DNA of 64,000 nt, taken from an uncultured Desulfobacteraceae bacterium (GTDB taxonomy: Bacteria > Desulfobacterota > Desulfobacteria > Desulfobacterales > UBA5852). Shown here piece after piece: positions 56,875 through 64,000 of this stretch (position 1 is its first letter; each line of letters opens with the position of its first letter). Where the stretch lies: contig CAJXSL010000005.1 of the NCBI GenBank assembly GCA_913060875.1, positions 1 through 64,000 on the forward strand, in the 5' to 3' direction. Under the pieces are notes generated by a model that saw nothing but the letters and a program-made list of their open reading frames with translations, had not been told where the DNA came from and searched no databases. Both the position numbers and the translations under genes were made by a program.

Positions 56875-58983
56875 ATGATACGAACTAAAACCGACAGAGC
56901 ACCAGGAGAGATCGGCCCCTGGGCCCTTCTCTCCTGGCTGTTGATTGCCTTGGCGGCCTATGCCCTGCTGCCGTGGACCGCACTCGAGTACGGTCTGGGC
57001 GATTTTACCCCGGACGAATGGATGGATGCCCTCGGCTGGCGCCATAATCTCACCACCCTGGTATTCCCCGGCCTGCTGGTCATGCTGGTTCCGTTTGTCT
57101 GGATCCGGTTCCCCGCCAGGGGCTACGCCTGGTGTTTCACGGTCGTCACCGGTCTGGCCATCGGTATCCTGCTGGCCGGATTTATAACCACCCGGACCTC
57201 CATGGGCCTCGGGGCGGGTGTCGTTGTCATGTGTCTGGCCGCGCTGTTTGCCATCGGTATCGCCGAGCTCGGTTTCCAGCGGGGCGATACGTTTATCGCC
57301 GGAGCCGTCATCTTTGTCGTCTTCATGGTATGCCTGTTTATTTTTTTCCCGGTTTGGGAAATTTTTCGCAATGTCCTGTTTGACAAAGCCCAAACCTTTG
57401 TACCCCTCCAGTTTTTTGATATCGTCACATCCTTCGGTGTCGGACGGGTCATTGGAAACACGCTGCTTCTCGCCTTTAGTGTGGGGATCGCCACCACGGT
57501 ATTCGGTCTCATTTTCGCGCTCTATGCCGTAAGAGCCACCACCCGACTGCGCTACCTGATAAGGGTTTTTTACATCCTGCCCATCATTACCCCGCCTTTT
57601 GTGGTGGGTATGTCGCTGATTTTGATTTTCGGACGGGCGGGAATGATCAACGATGGGCTTATGTTTCTCATCGGGCCCAACGGCCTGCTGACACCGGAGG
57701 GCAGTCCGGGGCTTTTCGAACGCTCCGGATATATTTACGGCTTTACCGGCATCTTCCTGGCCCAGACCCTTTCGCTGACCCCCATCAGTTACATGGTCAT
57801 CAGCGGCATGCTGGCATCGATCAATCCGGCCATGGAAGAGGCCTCCCTGACCATGCGGGCCGGGCGGTGGGAAACGCTTTGGAAAGTAACGTTTCCTTTG
57901 ATCCGGCCCGGGATCGCCAATGCCTTCCTGCTCGGCATGATTTCTTCCGCAGCGGATTTCGGCAATCCGCTCGTTCTCGGGGGGGAATATGATGTGCTCT
58001 CCACCGAGATCTATTTTTCCATCGCCGGTGCCCAGCTCGATTTTGCCAGGGCGGCCGCCCTGGGCCTGATACTTCTTTTTCTGTCCCTGACCATCTATTT
58101 CATCCAGAATAAATGGATCGGGAAAAAGTCTTACGTCACGGTCACCGGCATTGAGACATCCGGGAATGTCACGCCGCTGCCGGCAGGCCTGCAACGGGCC
58201 ATGACCATTTTTATTACCTTCTGGTTCCTCCTCATCGGGGCGGTCTATCTCAGCATCTTTTTGGGCGGATTCGTCAAGCAATGGGGCGCCGATTACACCC
58301 TGACATTGTCCCACCATCTGGAATTGTGGTCCAAGGGCTTTGATTCCGGTGCCTGGCCATCCTTCAAACACTCCCTGCTCTTCGCCCTTATCGCCGCGCC
58401 CCTGACGACCCTCGCGGGGGTGCTCATCGCCTACATCCTCACACGCAAACAATTTTGGGGTCGGGGCATTATCGATTTCGGCACGGTGCTGATCTTCGCC
58501 ATCCCCGGAACCGTGATCGGTGTCGCCTACATCCTGGCATTCAACACCGCGCCGATTGAATTGACGGGAACGGCCATCATCCTGATCATTACCATGGCCA
58601 TCCGGGCCATGCCGGTGGGCATCCGGGGCGGCATGTCGGCCTTGGGCCAAATTTCCACCAGCCTCGAGGAAGCGTCGTTGCTGCAGCGTGCCGGCAGTCT
58701 GAAAACCATTCGCGCGGTTCTTCTGCCCCTGTTGAAGTCCACTATCGTCTCTTCCATGGCCTACAGTTTCATCCGGGCCATGACCACCGTATCGGCGGTC
58801 ATTTTCCTGGCAACGGCGGGCACAGACGTCGCCACGACCTACATTCTGTCACGTGTCGAAAGCGGCGACACCGGTGTCGCCGTCGCTTACGGATCCGTGC
58901 TGATCTTTACCATGCTCGTTTTTACGCTGCTGGTTCAGTTCGCTACCGGGCGTTCCCGAACCGAGAAACAGGTCAACCTCTAA
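56875..58983 (+). CDS. Iron-type ABC transporter permease, two fused domains (FbpB-like)
   Basis: A 702-residue permease of about 16 transmembrane segments, with two complete BPD_transp domains in one chain as in FbpB/SfuB. EAA loops are visible in each half: EEASLTMRAGRWETLWKVTFPL and EEASLLQRAGSLKTIRAVLLP. An extra N-terminal hydrophobic region of ~200 residues precedes the first domain. The ATG at 56875 lies 23 bases after the binding-protein stop. The downstream ATPase starts 10 bases after its stop. Confidence 0.9.
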   Translation: MIRTKTDRAPGEIGPWALLSWLLIALAAYALLPWTALEYGLGDFTPDEWMDALGWRHNLTTLVFPGLLVMLVPFVWIRFPARGYAWCFTVVTGLAIGILLAGFITTRTSMGLGAGVVVMCLAALFAIGIAELGFQRGDTFIAGAVIFVVFMVCLFIFFPVWEIFRNVLFDKAQTFVPLQFFDIVTSFGVGRVIGNTLLLAFSVGIATTVFGLIFALYAVRATTRLRYLIRVFYILPIITPPFVVGMSLILIFGRAGMINDGLMFLIGPNGLLTPEGSPGLFERSGYIYGFTGIFLAQTLSLTPISYMVISGMLASINPAMEEASLTMRAGRWETLWKVTFPLIRPGIANAFLLGMISSAADFGNPLVLGGEYDVLSTEIYFSIAGAQLDFARAAALGLILLFLSLTIYFIQNKWIGKKSYVTVTGIETSGNVTPLPAGLQRAMTIFITFWFLLIGAVYLSIFLGGFVKQWGADYTLTLSHHLELWSKGFDSGAWPSFKHSLLFALIAAPLTTLAGVLIAYILTRKQFWGRGIIDFGTVLIFAIPGTVIGVAYILAFNTAPIELTGTAIILIITMAIRAMPVGIRGGMSALGQISTSLEEASLLQRAGSLKTIRAVLLPLLKSTIVSSMAYSFIRAMTTVSAVIFLATAGTDVATTYILSRVESGDTGVAVAYGSVLIFTMLVFTLLVQFATGRSRTEKQVNL

Positions 58984-58993
58984 TGAGGCCATT

Positions 58994-60085
58994 ATGAGTG
59001 ATTCGTCCATCAGGATTATCCTTAAAAATGTCTCCAAACATTTTGGGAAAGTGCGGGCGCTGGACGCCGTCGAAATCGAATTTGCACCAGGTTCGCTGAC
59101 AACGCTGCTGGGACCGTCCGGCTGCGGCAAGACCACCCTGCTCCGTCTGGTTTCCGGTCTCGAAGAAGTTTCCTCCGGGGAAATCTGGTTCGGCGACGAA
59201 AACGTTACCCATCTGTCGGCCACACGCCGCGATATCGGCATGGTGTTCCAGTCCTACGCCCTGTTCCCGCACATGACGGTGGAACAGAATGTCGGTTACG
59301 GATTGGGCGTGCTCAAGACCGCCCCCGGCGAAATCCGCGACCGGGTGCGGGAGGTCCTCGACATGGTGGCCATGGACGGCTACCAGCAACGTTATCCGAA
59401 CGAACTTTCGGGGGGCCAGCAGCAGCGCGTTGCCGTGGCCCGCGCCATGGTGCTGCGGCCCAAAGTGCTGTTGTTCGACGAGCCGTTGAGCAATATCGAC
59501 AGCAAACTGCGCCGGAGCATGCGCGACGATATCCGGAGACTGCAGCAGGCGTCAGGGATTACCGCCATTTATGTCACCCACGACCAGGCCGAAGCCTTGG
59601 CTGTATCCGATGAAATTATCATCATGCGCAATGGGATGATCGAACAGAAAGGCCCGCCCCAGGACCTCTATCATCGACCTGAAACCTCTTTCGTGGCCAA
59701 TTTTATCGGTGAATCCAACGTGGTATCCGGGGAATTGAAAGGCACGGGGGAAAACCGGAAAATCATTTTCGGGGATGCTGCCATCGCCGTCAACGACAGC
59801 ATGCCGGTTCGGGATGAAAATGGCCCGATAAAACTCTCCCTGCGGCCGGAAGTCCTTGAAATAACCCAGCGAGAGGAAACATCACCCCCTAACGGCCTCT
59901 CAGGCATCATCGTCCAGAGTGCCTATATGGGCCCGGTCATCGAGTATTCCATCGAAACCCAGGCTGGCGTGCTCTTTACGCGGGCGCCCGTCTATGCCGG
60001 GCAATTCAAAGCCAATGATGAAGTCTGTGTACGCATCCGGCCCGAAGAAATTATCCTCATCCCGGAAAATGGTCAGGACATTTAA
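58994..60085 (+). CDS. Iron-type ABC transporter ATP-binding protein (FbpC/PotA-like)
   Basis: A 363-residue ABC ATPase. Walker A is LLGPSGCGKTTLLRLVSG, the Q-loop is VFQSYALFPHMTV, the signature is LSGGQQQRVAVARAM, and Walker B is VLLFDEPLSNID, with the switch His in VTHDQAEA. The C-terminal third is a TOBE-type domain (ANFIGESNVVSGEL, IKLSLRPEVLEI). It energises uptake by the two preceding genes. A short stem-loop at 60084-60119 overlaps the stop. Confidence 0.92.
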   Translation: MSDSSIRIILKNVSKHFGKVRALDAVEIEFAPGSLTTLLGPSGCGKTTLLRLVSGLEEVSSGEIWFGDENVTHLSATRRDIGMVFQSYALFPHMTVEQNVGYGLGVLKTAPGEIRDRVREVLDMVAMDGYQQRYPNELSGGQQQRVAVARAMVLRPKVLLFDEPLSNIDSKLRRSMRDDIRRLQQASGITAIYVTHDQAEALAVSDEIIIMRNGMIEQKGPPQDLYHRPETSFVANFIGESNVVSGELKGTGENRKIIFGDAAIAVNDSMPVRDENGPIKLSLRPEVLEITQREETSPPNGLSGIIVQSAYMGPVIEYSIETQAGVLFTRAPVYAGQFKANDEVCVRIRPEEIILIPENGQDI

Positions 60086-60119
60086 CCCGAATATTGCACG
60101 CGTTCGAGATGTTCGGGTT
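60084..60119 (+). terminator. Stem-loop at end of iron ABC operon, related to repeat family D
   Basis: Arms AACCCGAA (60084-60091) and TTCGGGTT (60112-60119) enclose a loop reading ATTGCACGCGTTCGAGATG. The left arm and loop match the left end of repeat family D (CCCGGATAT-TCACGCGTTCGAGAT at 62667). It overlaps the ATPase stop codon and lies where a terminator is expected, but no U-run follows. Confidence 0.5.
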
Positions 60120-60316
60120 AAGGACCGGTACCAAGCCTCATCGGGCAGACGCACGGATGACCTCGATCAGAAATGCCACCGCTTCCTCCCGCTGCCTCTC
60201 TGGATCAACCCCAGGATCCCGTAGACCCAATTCTCGGCTTGACCCGCGGGATCAATACATGGGACAACGCCGCCCACCTTGCGAACCCTGACGACATGCA
60301 CCAGTGAAAATACCGG

Positions 60317-61555
60317 ATGCCGATTCCCTTTAAATTGAAGCGACACGCGCCGAATGCCTGGCAGGGCACCTTGGTGATCATGTGCTTTGCCCAGATGGTC
60401 TCCATGATCGGCTTCTCCAGTATTTTCCCATTTCTACCGCTCTATGTAGAAAATCTCGGAACGGTCACCGCTATCAGCACCGATCTTTGCGCCGGTCTGG
60501 TATTTTCGGGCCAGGCGTTCAGCATGATGATCGCCTCGCCCATCTGGGGCGCCCTTGCGGATCGATGGGGACGTAAACTCATGGTGGAAAGGGCCATGTT
60601 CGGCGGCGCCATCATCATGGCCCTGATGGCCTTTGCACGGTCGGCCGAGGAACTGGTGGCCCTGCGCATGATCCAGGGCTTGATCTCAGGGGTCATGGGG
60701 GCCTCCAATGCCCTCGTGGCCGCCACGGTGCCACGAGGGCGCGCCGGATATGCCATGGGACTCATGCAGGTGTCCATGGGCCTGGGACTTGGATTGGGTC
60801 CCGTTTTGGGCGGCGTGGTGGCCGACGCCTTCGGCTATCGGGCGGCTTTTTACATTACAGCCGCCCTTCTGGCACTGGCTGGCATCGTTGTCTTCTTCGG
60901 CGTGGACGAACATTTCGTCGCCCGGGAAACAGCCGACCCGAAGGGCTTTCAGTTCTATGCCGCCTGGAAGCGCGTGCTCTCCACACGCGGCGTTCAGTTG
61001 GCCTATGCCCTGCGCTTCATCAACCAGATGGGGCGCATTATCTTCATTCCCATTCTGCCGCTATTCATCCTTCAGATGATCGACACCCCGAACAGGATCA
61101 ACAGTTTTACCGGTATCGTCATCGGATCCTCTTCCGCGGCCACCGCCATTTTTTCGGTTTACCTGGGACGCCTCGGTGACCGCTCCGGTTATCGCCGGAT
61201 CGTGGTCATCGGGTTGATGATGACATCGATGCTCTTTTTCCTGCAGGCGTTAGTCACCGCAGGCTGGCAGCTGCTGAGCTTGCAGGTCCTCTACGGCATT
61301 GCGCTGGGGGGCATCGTGCCGGGCATCAGCGCCCTGTTGGCCGTCTTTTCCCGGGAAGGGGACGAGGGGGCCGTCTACGGCCTGGACAACGCCATCACCT
61401 CCAGCGCCCGTATGATCGGCCCGTTGCTGGGCGTCGGCCTGGCGGCCTGGCTCGGTGTCCGCATGGTCTTCGGTGCCGCCGCCCTCTTCTATCTCACCGC
61501 CGGCCTGCTGGCCGCCTGGAAACTGCCGAAAGACAACCGTAGAATCCGTGCCTGA
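60317..61555 (+). CDS. Major facilitator superfamily transporter
   Basis: A 412-residue inner-membrane carrier with twelve hydrophobic helices. The MFS A-motif lies between TM2 and TM3 (WGALADRWGRKLMVERA) and a second copy between TM8 and TM9 (YLGRLGDRSGYRRIVVIG). MGLMQVSMGLGLGLGPVLGGVVAD is the TM5 motif C, typical of drug:proton antiporters. The substrate is unknown. The ATG at 60317 has no strong ribosome-binding site. It is not clearly part of the iron operon, being 231 bases downstream. Confidence 0.88.
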   Translation: MPIPFKLKRHAPNAWQGTLVIMCFAQMVSMIGFSSIFPFLPLYVENLGTVTAISTDLCAGLVFSGQAFSMMIASPIWGALADRWGRKLMVERAMFGGAIIMALMAFARSAEELVALRMIQGLISGVMGASNALVAATVPRGRAGYAMGLMQVSMGLGLGLGPVLGGVVADAFGYRAAFYITAALLALAGIVVFFGVDEHFVARETADPKGFQFYAAWKRVLSTRGVQLAYALRFINQMGRIIFIPILPLFILQMIDTPNRINSFTGIVIGSSSAATAIFSVYLGRLGDRSGYRRIVVIGLMMTSMLFFLQALVTAGWQLLSLQVLYGIALGGIVPGISALLAVFSREGDEGAVYGLDNAITSSARMIGPLLGVGLAAWLGVRMVFGAAALFYLTAGLLAAWKLPKDNRRIRA

Positions 61556-61632
61556 TACCAAGCCGTCGCGCCCCTGTCCAAATGGTCGTCATCATGCGCG
61601 TGATGCGAAGTGGGGTTGCGCAGGGGCGGGGC

Positions 61633-61645
61633 GATAATTATCATT
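61633..61645 (+). promoter_or_regulatory. Fur-like half-palindrome upstream of MoSto-like gene
   Basis: GATAATTATCATT shares ATTATCATT with the two sites before katG (32367-32375 and 32718-32726). It lies about 90 bases before the start codon of the MoSto-like gene. No -35/-10 pair is obvious around it, so a regulatory role is only a suggestion. Confidence 0.35.
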
Positions 61646-61736
61646 CCCAAGTTTACGATTTTTCGTTGCCATCCGAAGGGCACCCGCCCTTTGTTTCCGA
61701 TAAAACAATCTAATCCAAATGAAAAAGAGGATATCC

Positions 61737-62594
61737 ATGGGAAAACTTATCAAGGAAGACGGGGAAACCGGCCGACTGCACATCGACACGCCTTTGATGG
61801 GCGAATCACTGGTAAGCAAGGCGTTGCTCAAGACAACCGAGGCGAACGAATACTTCCGGATGCACCCGGACGTCAACGTTCTCAAGATCGGCGGCCAGAG
61901 TATCATGGACCGGGGGGGACAGGCCCTGTTCCCGATCCTGGAAGCCCTGATCAAAGCCAAGGACGCCTACAAAATCCTCCTGATGACCGGCGGCGGTACG
62001 CGGGCGCGCCACGTCTACAATATCGGGGTGGACCTGGGCATGCCGACCGGGGTGCTCTCCAAGCTGGGGGACAAGGTTTCCTGGCAGAATGCCGAGATGC
62101 TTTCGGTTCTGCTGGCCAAACACGGCGGGGTGAAAATCGGGCACGGCGACAACCTGGAACAGCTGACCATGTTCTGCCGCCTGGGCTATATTCCCATCAC
62201 CTATGGGATTCCGCCCTACGGCTTTTTCGAACACCCGGCCGAACACGGTTCAATTCCGCCCCATCGCACCGACAGCGGCGCATTTCTCCTGGCGGAGAAC
62301 ATCGGCGCCCGCTCCCTCATCTTCCTGAAGGACGAACGGGGACTTTTCGAAAAAGATCCCAAGAAAGTGCCGGAAGCCGAGCGGGACCAGCTGGAATACT
62401 ACAGCCGCATCTCAGCCCGTGAACTGCTGGAGCTGGATCTGGACGACCTCATCATCGAGCGGCCCATCCTCAAGCTGCTGCAAAGGGCCAAATGCCTCAA
62501 GGAATTCCAGATCATCGACGCCATCCGTCATCCCGAACACATCGAGGCGGCGTTGAAGGGGGAGCATGTGGGGACGATCATCACCAAAGATTAG
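61737..62594 (+). CDS. Molybdenum storage protein (MosB/MosA-like) subunit
   Basis: A 285-residue amino-acid-kinase-fold protein resembling the Azotobacter molybdenum storage protein subunits, especially MosB. Shared segments include VLKIGGQSIMDRGGQALFP, TGGGTRARHVYNIG, the QNAEMLSVLLAKHGG helix, IPPHRTDSGAFLLAENIGA and the exact C-terminal GEHVGTIIT. In Azotobacter, MosA3B3 packs polyoxomolybdate/tungstate clusters using ATP. Only one subunit gene is present here, so a homohexamer or another function in nucleotide metabolism is possible. The ATG at 61737 has AGAGGA upstream; a six-codon earlier start is unlikely. A Fur-like site lies upstream. Confidence 0.85.
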   Translation: MGKLIKEDGETGRLHIDTPLMGESLVSKALLKTTEANEYFRMHPDVNVLKIGGQSIMDRGGQALFPILEALIKAKDAYKILLMTGGGTRARHVYNIGVDLGMPTGVLSKLGDKVSWQNAEMLSVLLAKHGGVKIGHGDNLEQLTMFCRLGYIPITYGIPPYGFFEHPAEHGSIPPHRTDSGAFLLAENIGARSLIFLKDERGLFEKDPKKVPEAERDQLEYYSRISARELLELDLDDLIIERPILKLLQRAKCLKEFQIIDAIRHPEHIEAALKGEHVGTIITKD

Positions 62595-63358
62595 TGCCCG
62601 TCCAGAAATGGTCTTTTTGGCCCTGCTCTTCGTTCTCCGCGCGTTTCAGGCTGCGGCGTACATTGGCCCGGATATTTCACGCGTTCGAGATATTCATTGG
62701 CAAGACATCAGGGGTGCCGCTGTACGAATGCTACCGCAAGCCACTGATAACGCAGCCAATGAGCATCTCGGGCGCGCCCGGAGGGTGAAATTTTTTCTAT
62801 GGGTTTGGGAATCGGCGAAGGTTACAAAGTGTCACCTGAAAATTATATCCCGGATAGTTTCGATACCCCTGAATATTTGAATAAAATTTATTGTGTAGAA
62901 GAAATTTCATGCAATGTTCGGGATAGTACGCCTCACCGGAAACCCTTGTGCGGCCTCGATCAGAACCAAAAATCCTCATTTCTGGCCTGGGCACGTTTCT
63001 TATGGCTGCCCGTCGACAGAAAGCCAAAGCTCTCTTTTTCAATACCTTGAACGCGATCTGAGGTTTGGAACCTACTTCTCAATCTGATAATAACCAGGTT
63101 GATAAATCAGCAACGGGATCGAAATCGGTAGGCGATGACGCGGGGCCGCCCTAACGCAAAACCTTCAATTTCCAACGGCGCCATTGAATGGGCCAAACAG
63201 CTCGCCCGCCAACAGCGCGCGTCGCCCTCCTGAAGGCACGATCCCGATTTCGATCCCGATACCGACAACAACGCAGGAATAGTGGACTATTTCGAGGATT
63301 TACAAAGAGCGAAAACGCCGCTCGGGATTAAAAGATGCCGTTTCTGGACGGATACCCG
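62595..63358. other. Geneless stretch holding repeat family D copy 2
   Basis: About 760 bases without a supported gene. Repeat family D fills 62667-62846. Two short open frames (near 62799-63050) have no ribosome-binding site or recognisable product, and I do not call them. From 63060 to 63340 I see nothing identifiable. Confidence 0.5.
62667..62846 (+). repeat. Dispersed repeat family D, copy 2
   Basis: Direct match to the minus-strand copy at 45458-45592: CCCGGATATTTCAC, TTCGAGATATTCATTGGCAAG, CTGATAACG, GCATCTCGGGCGCGCCCG, AGGGTGAAATTTTTTCT and GGTTACAAA in the same order. Relative to that copy it carries about 36 extra bases after the first GGCAAG, and those extra bases end in GCAAG as well, so the insert is bracketed by a 5-base direct repeat. 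Confidence 0.8.
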
Positions 63359-63577
63359 TCAGGTGCTCTGCCCCCCACCGTCCTTCTTCCCCTGGCCCGC
63401 ATCCAGGTAAACGGTATCAGCGCCGCTTTCCCGGCAGATCTGGTCAAGCTCCTTCTTACGGATGTGCTTTACATAAAGTTTGATATCGGGGCCGCTCACG
63501 CCCACCACGCGGAACCGCGGCTTTTTCTCACCCTTCTCGACCTTGCGTCTTTCACGCACGAATATTTTACTGGCCAT
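63359..63577 (-). CDS. Small basic conserved-looking protein of unknown function
   Basis: A 72-residue protein rich in Lys and Arg (MASKIFVRERRKVEKGEKKPRF at the start, then FRVVGVSGPDIKLYVKHIRKKELDQI). The layout beta-beta-alpha-beta suggests a small folded domain with a basic N-terminus. GGAGG lies five bases before the ATG at 63577, strong support for translation. I do not recognise the family. It is divergent from the PadR-type regulator across an 80-base gap containing an inverted repeat, so it is a likely target of that regulator. Confidence 0.7.
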   Translation of the reverse strand: MASKIFVRERRKVEKGEKKPRFRVVGVSGPDIKLYVKHIRKKELDQICRESGADTVYLDAGQGKKDGGGQST

Positions 63578-63612
63578 CGGTGCCTCCATAGGTTATCAAG
63601 GTTATAGGTTAG

Positions 63613-63630
63613 TGAATATAAATATATTCA
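63613..63630. promoter_or_regulatory. Inverted repeat operator candidate between divergent genes
   Basis: TGAATATA-aa-TATATTCA is a perfect 8+2+8 palindrome midway between the small basic gene (start 63577) and the PadR gene (start 63658). PadR proteins bind palindromes in their own promoter regions. This is the best operator candidate for autoregulation and for control of the divergent gene. Confidence 0.6.
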
Positions 63631-63657
63631 ATTTATAGATATGTCCTTGGAGGATAT

Positions 63658-64000
63658 ATGTCAAGCAAGAAACCTAAAACCACCCCCAAGAGCCGCCAAC
63701 CCGGTTCAGGCAAGGCCGAGCGCTATATCCAACCCTCCCTGCTGCTGGCCCTGAAGCGCAAGCCCTCCTATGGCTACGAGTTGATCCAGGAGATTTCCAC
63801 GTTTGGTTTCGTGGAGGGGCAGGCCCCGCCGGGCATGATCTACCGTCATCTGCGGGACATGGAGGAAAACGGCTGGGTGCAGTCGGAATGGCACACCGAG
63901 GAGGCCGGCCCGGCCAAACGCATCTACCAACTGACCGACGAGGGGCGGGAAATCCTATCCTTCTGGATTGCCTACATGGATCAGCAGGCCCGGAAGCTGG
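63658..64000 (+). CDS. PadR-family transcriptional regulator (partial, runs off window)
   Basis: At least 114 residues; the C-terminal part is beyond the window. After a basic tail (SSKKPKTTPKSRQPGSGK) comes the PadR winged helix: YIQPSLLLALKRKPSYGYEL, PPGMIYRHLRDMEENGWV and KRIYQLTDEGREIL, which are the family's helix 1, recognition helix and wing. GGAGG lies five bases before the ATG. PadR regulators are dimers that usually repress efflux or stress genes upon ligand release. The palindrome at 63613-63630 lies directly upstream. Confidence 0.9.
   Translation, partial: MSSKKPKTTPKSRQPGSGKAERYIQPSLLLALKRKPSYGYELIQEISTFGFVEGQAPPGMIYRHLRDMEENGWVQSEWHTEEAGPAKRIYQLTDEGREILSFWIAYMDQQARKL

Noticed and set aside
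62799-63050. 83-codon ORF downstream of repeat family D
   Set aside because: Starts inside the repeat, lacks a recognisable domain, and overlaps an equally poor ORF on the other strand.

Overview
The window looks like chromosome of a Gram-negative, GC-rich bacterium, most likely a sulfate-reducer-type member of the Desulfobacterota (Desulfosarcina-like). This is inference from gene families: two multi-domain hybrid histidine kinases with (M)KPxYEELE-type starts, a CACHE sensor ending in the SGLIPICAxCKKIRD zinc-ribbon, DUF2284 and DUF493 proteins, LPS heptose epimerase HldD, Lgt and a lytic transglycosylase. No sulfate-reduction gene, rRNA, tRNA, phage, IS transposase or CRISPR array was seen, so lineage is not proven.

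Layout. 1-10 kb: structured repeats, a winged-helix methyltransferase, DUF493, an Old Yellow Enzyme, a PAS/PP2C phosphatase, a LysM transglycosylase, a CACHE sensor, GNAT-DUF2284 and an MBL hydrolase. 10-21 kb: a RidA remnant, an aldehyde dehydrogenase, a hybrid kinase, homocysteine methyltransferase, methyltransferase, PilZ, PIN-PhoH, a transglutaminase-like/MTHFR pair and a tautomerase. 21-32 kb: aminotransferase, DUF885, a translationally coupled permuted ATP-grasp/methyltransferase pair, an SBF-like carrier, a small membrane protein, gamma-carbonic anhydrase, a TPR-SPOR protein and a ferredoxin-like protein. 32-48 kb: two Fur-family-type sites around a geneless promoter and katG, a coiled-coil protein, lgt, a NitT/TauT-type ABC operon, threonine dehydratase-like, EamA, hldD, NUDIX, DSD1-type PLP enzyme, SLC13 carrier and larE. 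48-64 kb: a histone-H1-like/single-alpha-helix membrane protein, histidine phosphatase, a second hybrid kinase, DUF47/PiT phosphate uptake, an FbpABC-like iron ABC operon, MFS, a lone molybdenum-storage-protein homologue, and a small basic protein divergent from a PadR regulator that runs off the end.

Recurring themes are metal and redox handling (katG, iron ABC, MoSto-like, LarE, Fur-type boxes), one-carbon/methionine chemistry, and signalling. The window also carries at least four families of dispersed, palindromic intergenic repeats. They sit repeatedly at gene 3' ends, and in one case supply the last ~24 residues of a protein. The most interesting candidates are the ATP-grasp/methyltransferase locus, the Fur-box promoter with no recognisable gene, the H1-like membrane protein, the single-gene MoSto homologue, and the repeat families with short internal insertions flanked by 5-bp duplications.
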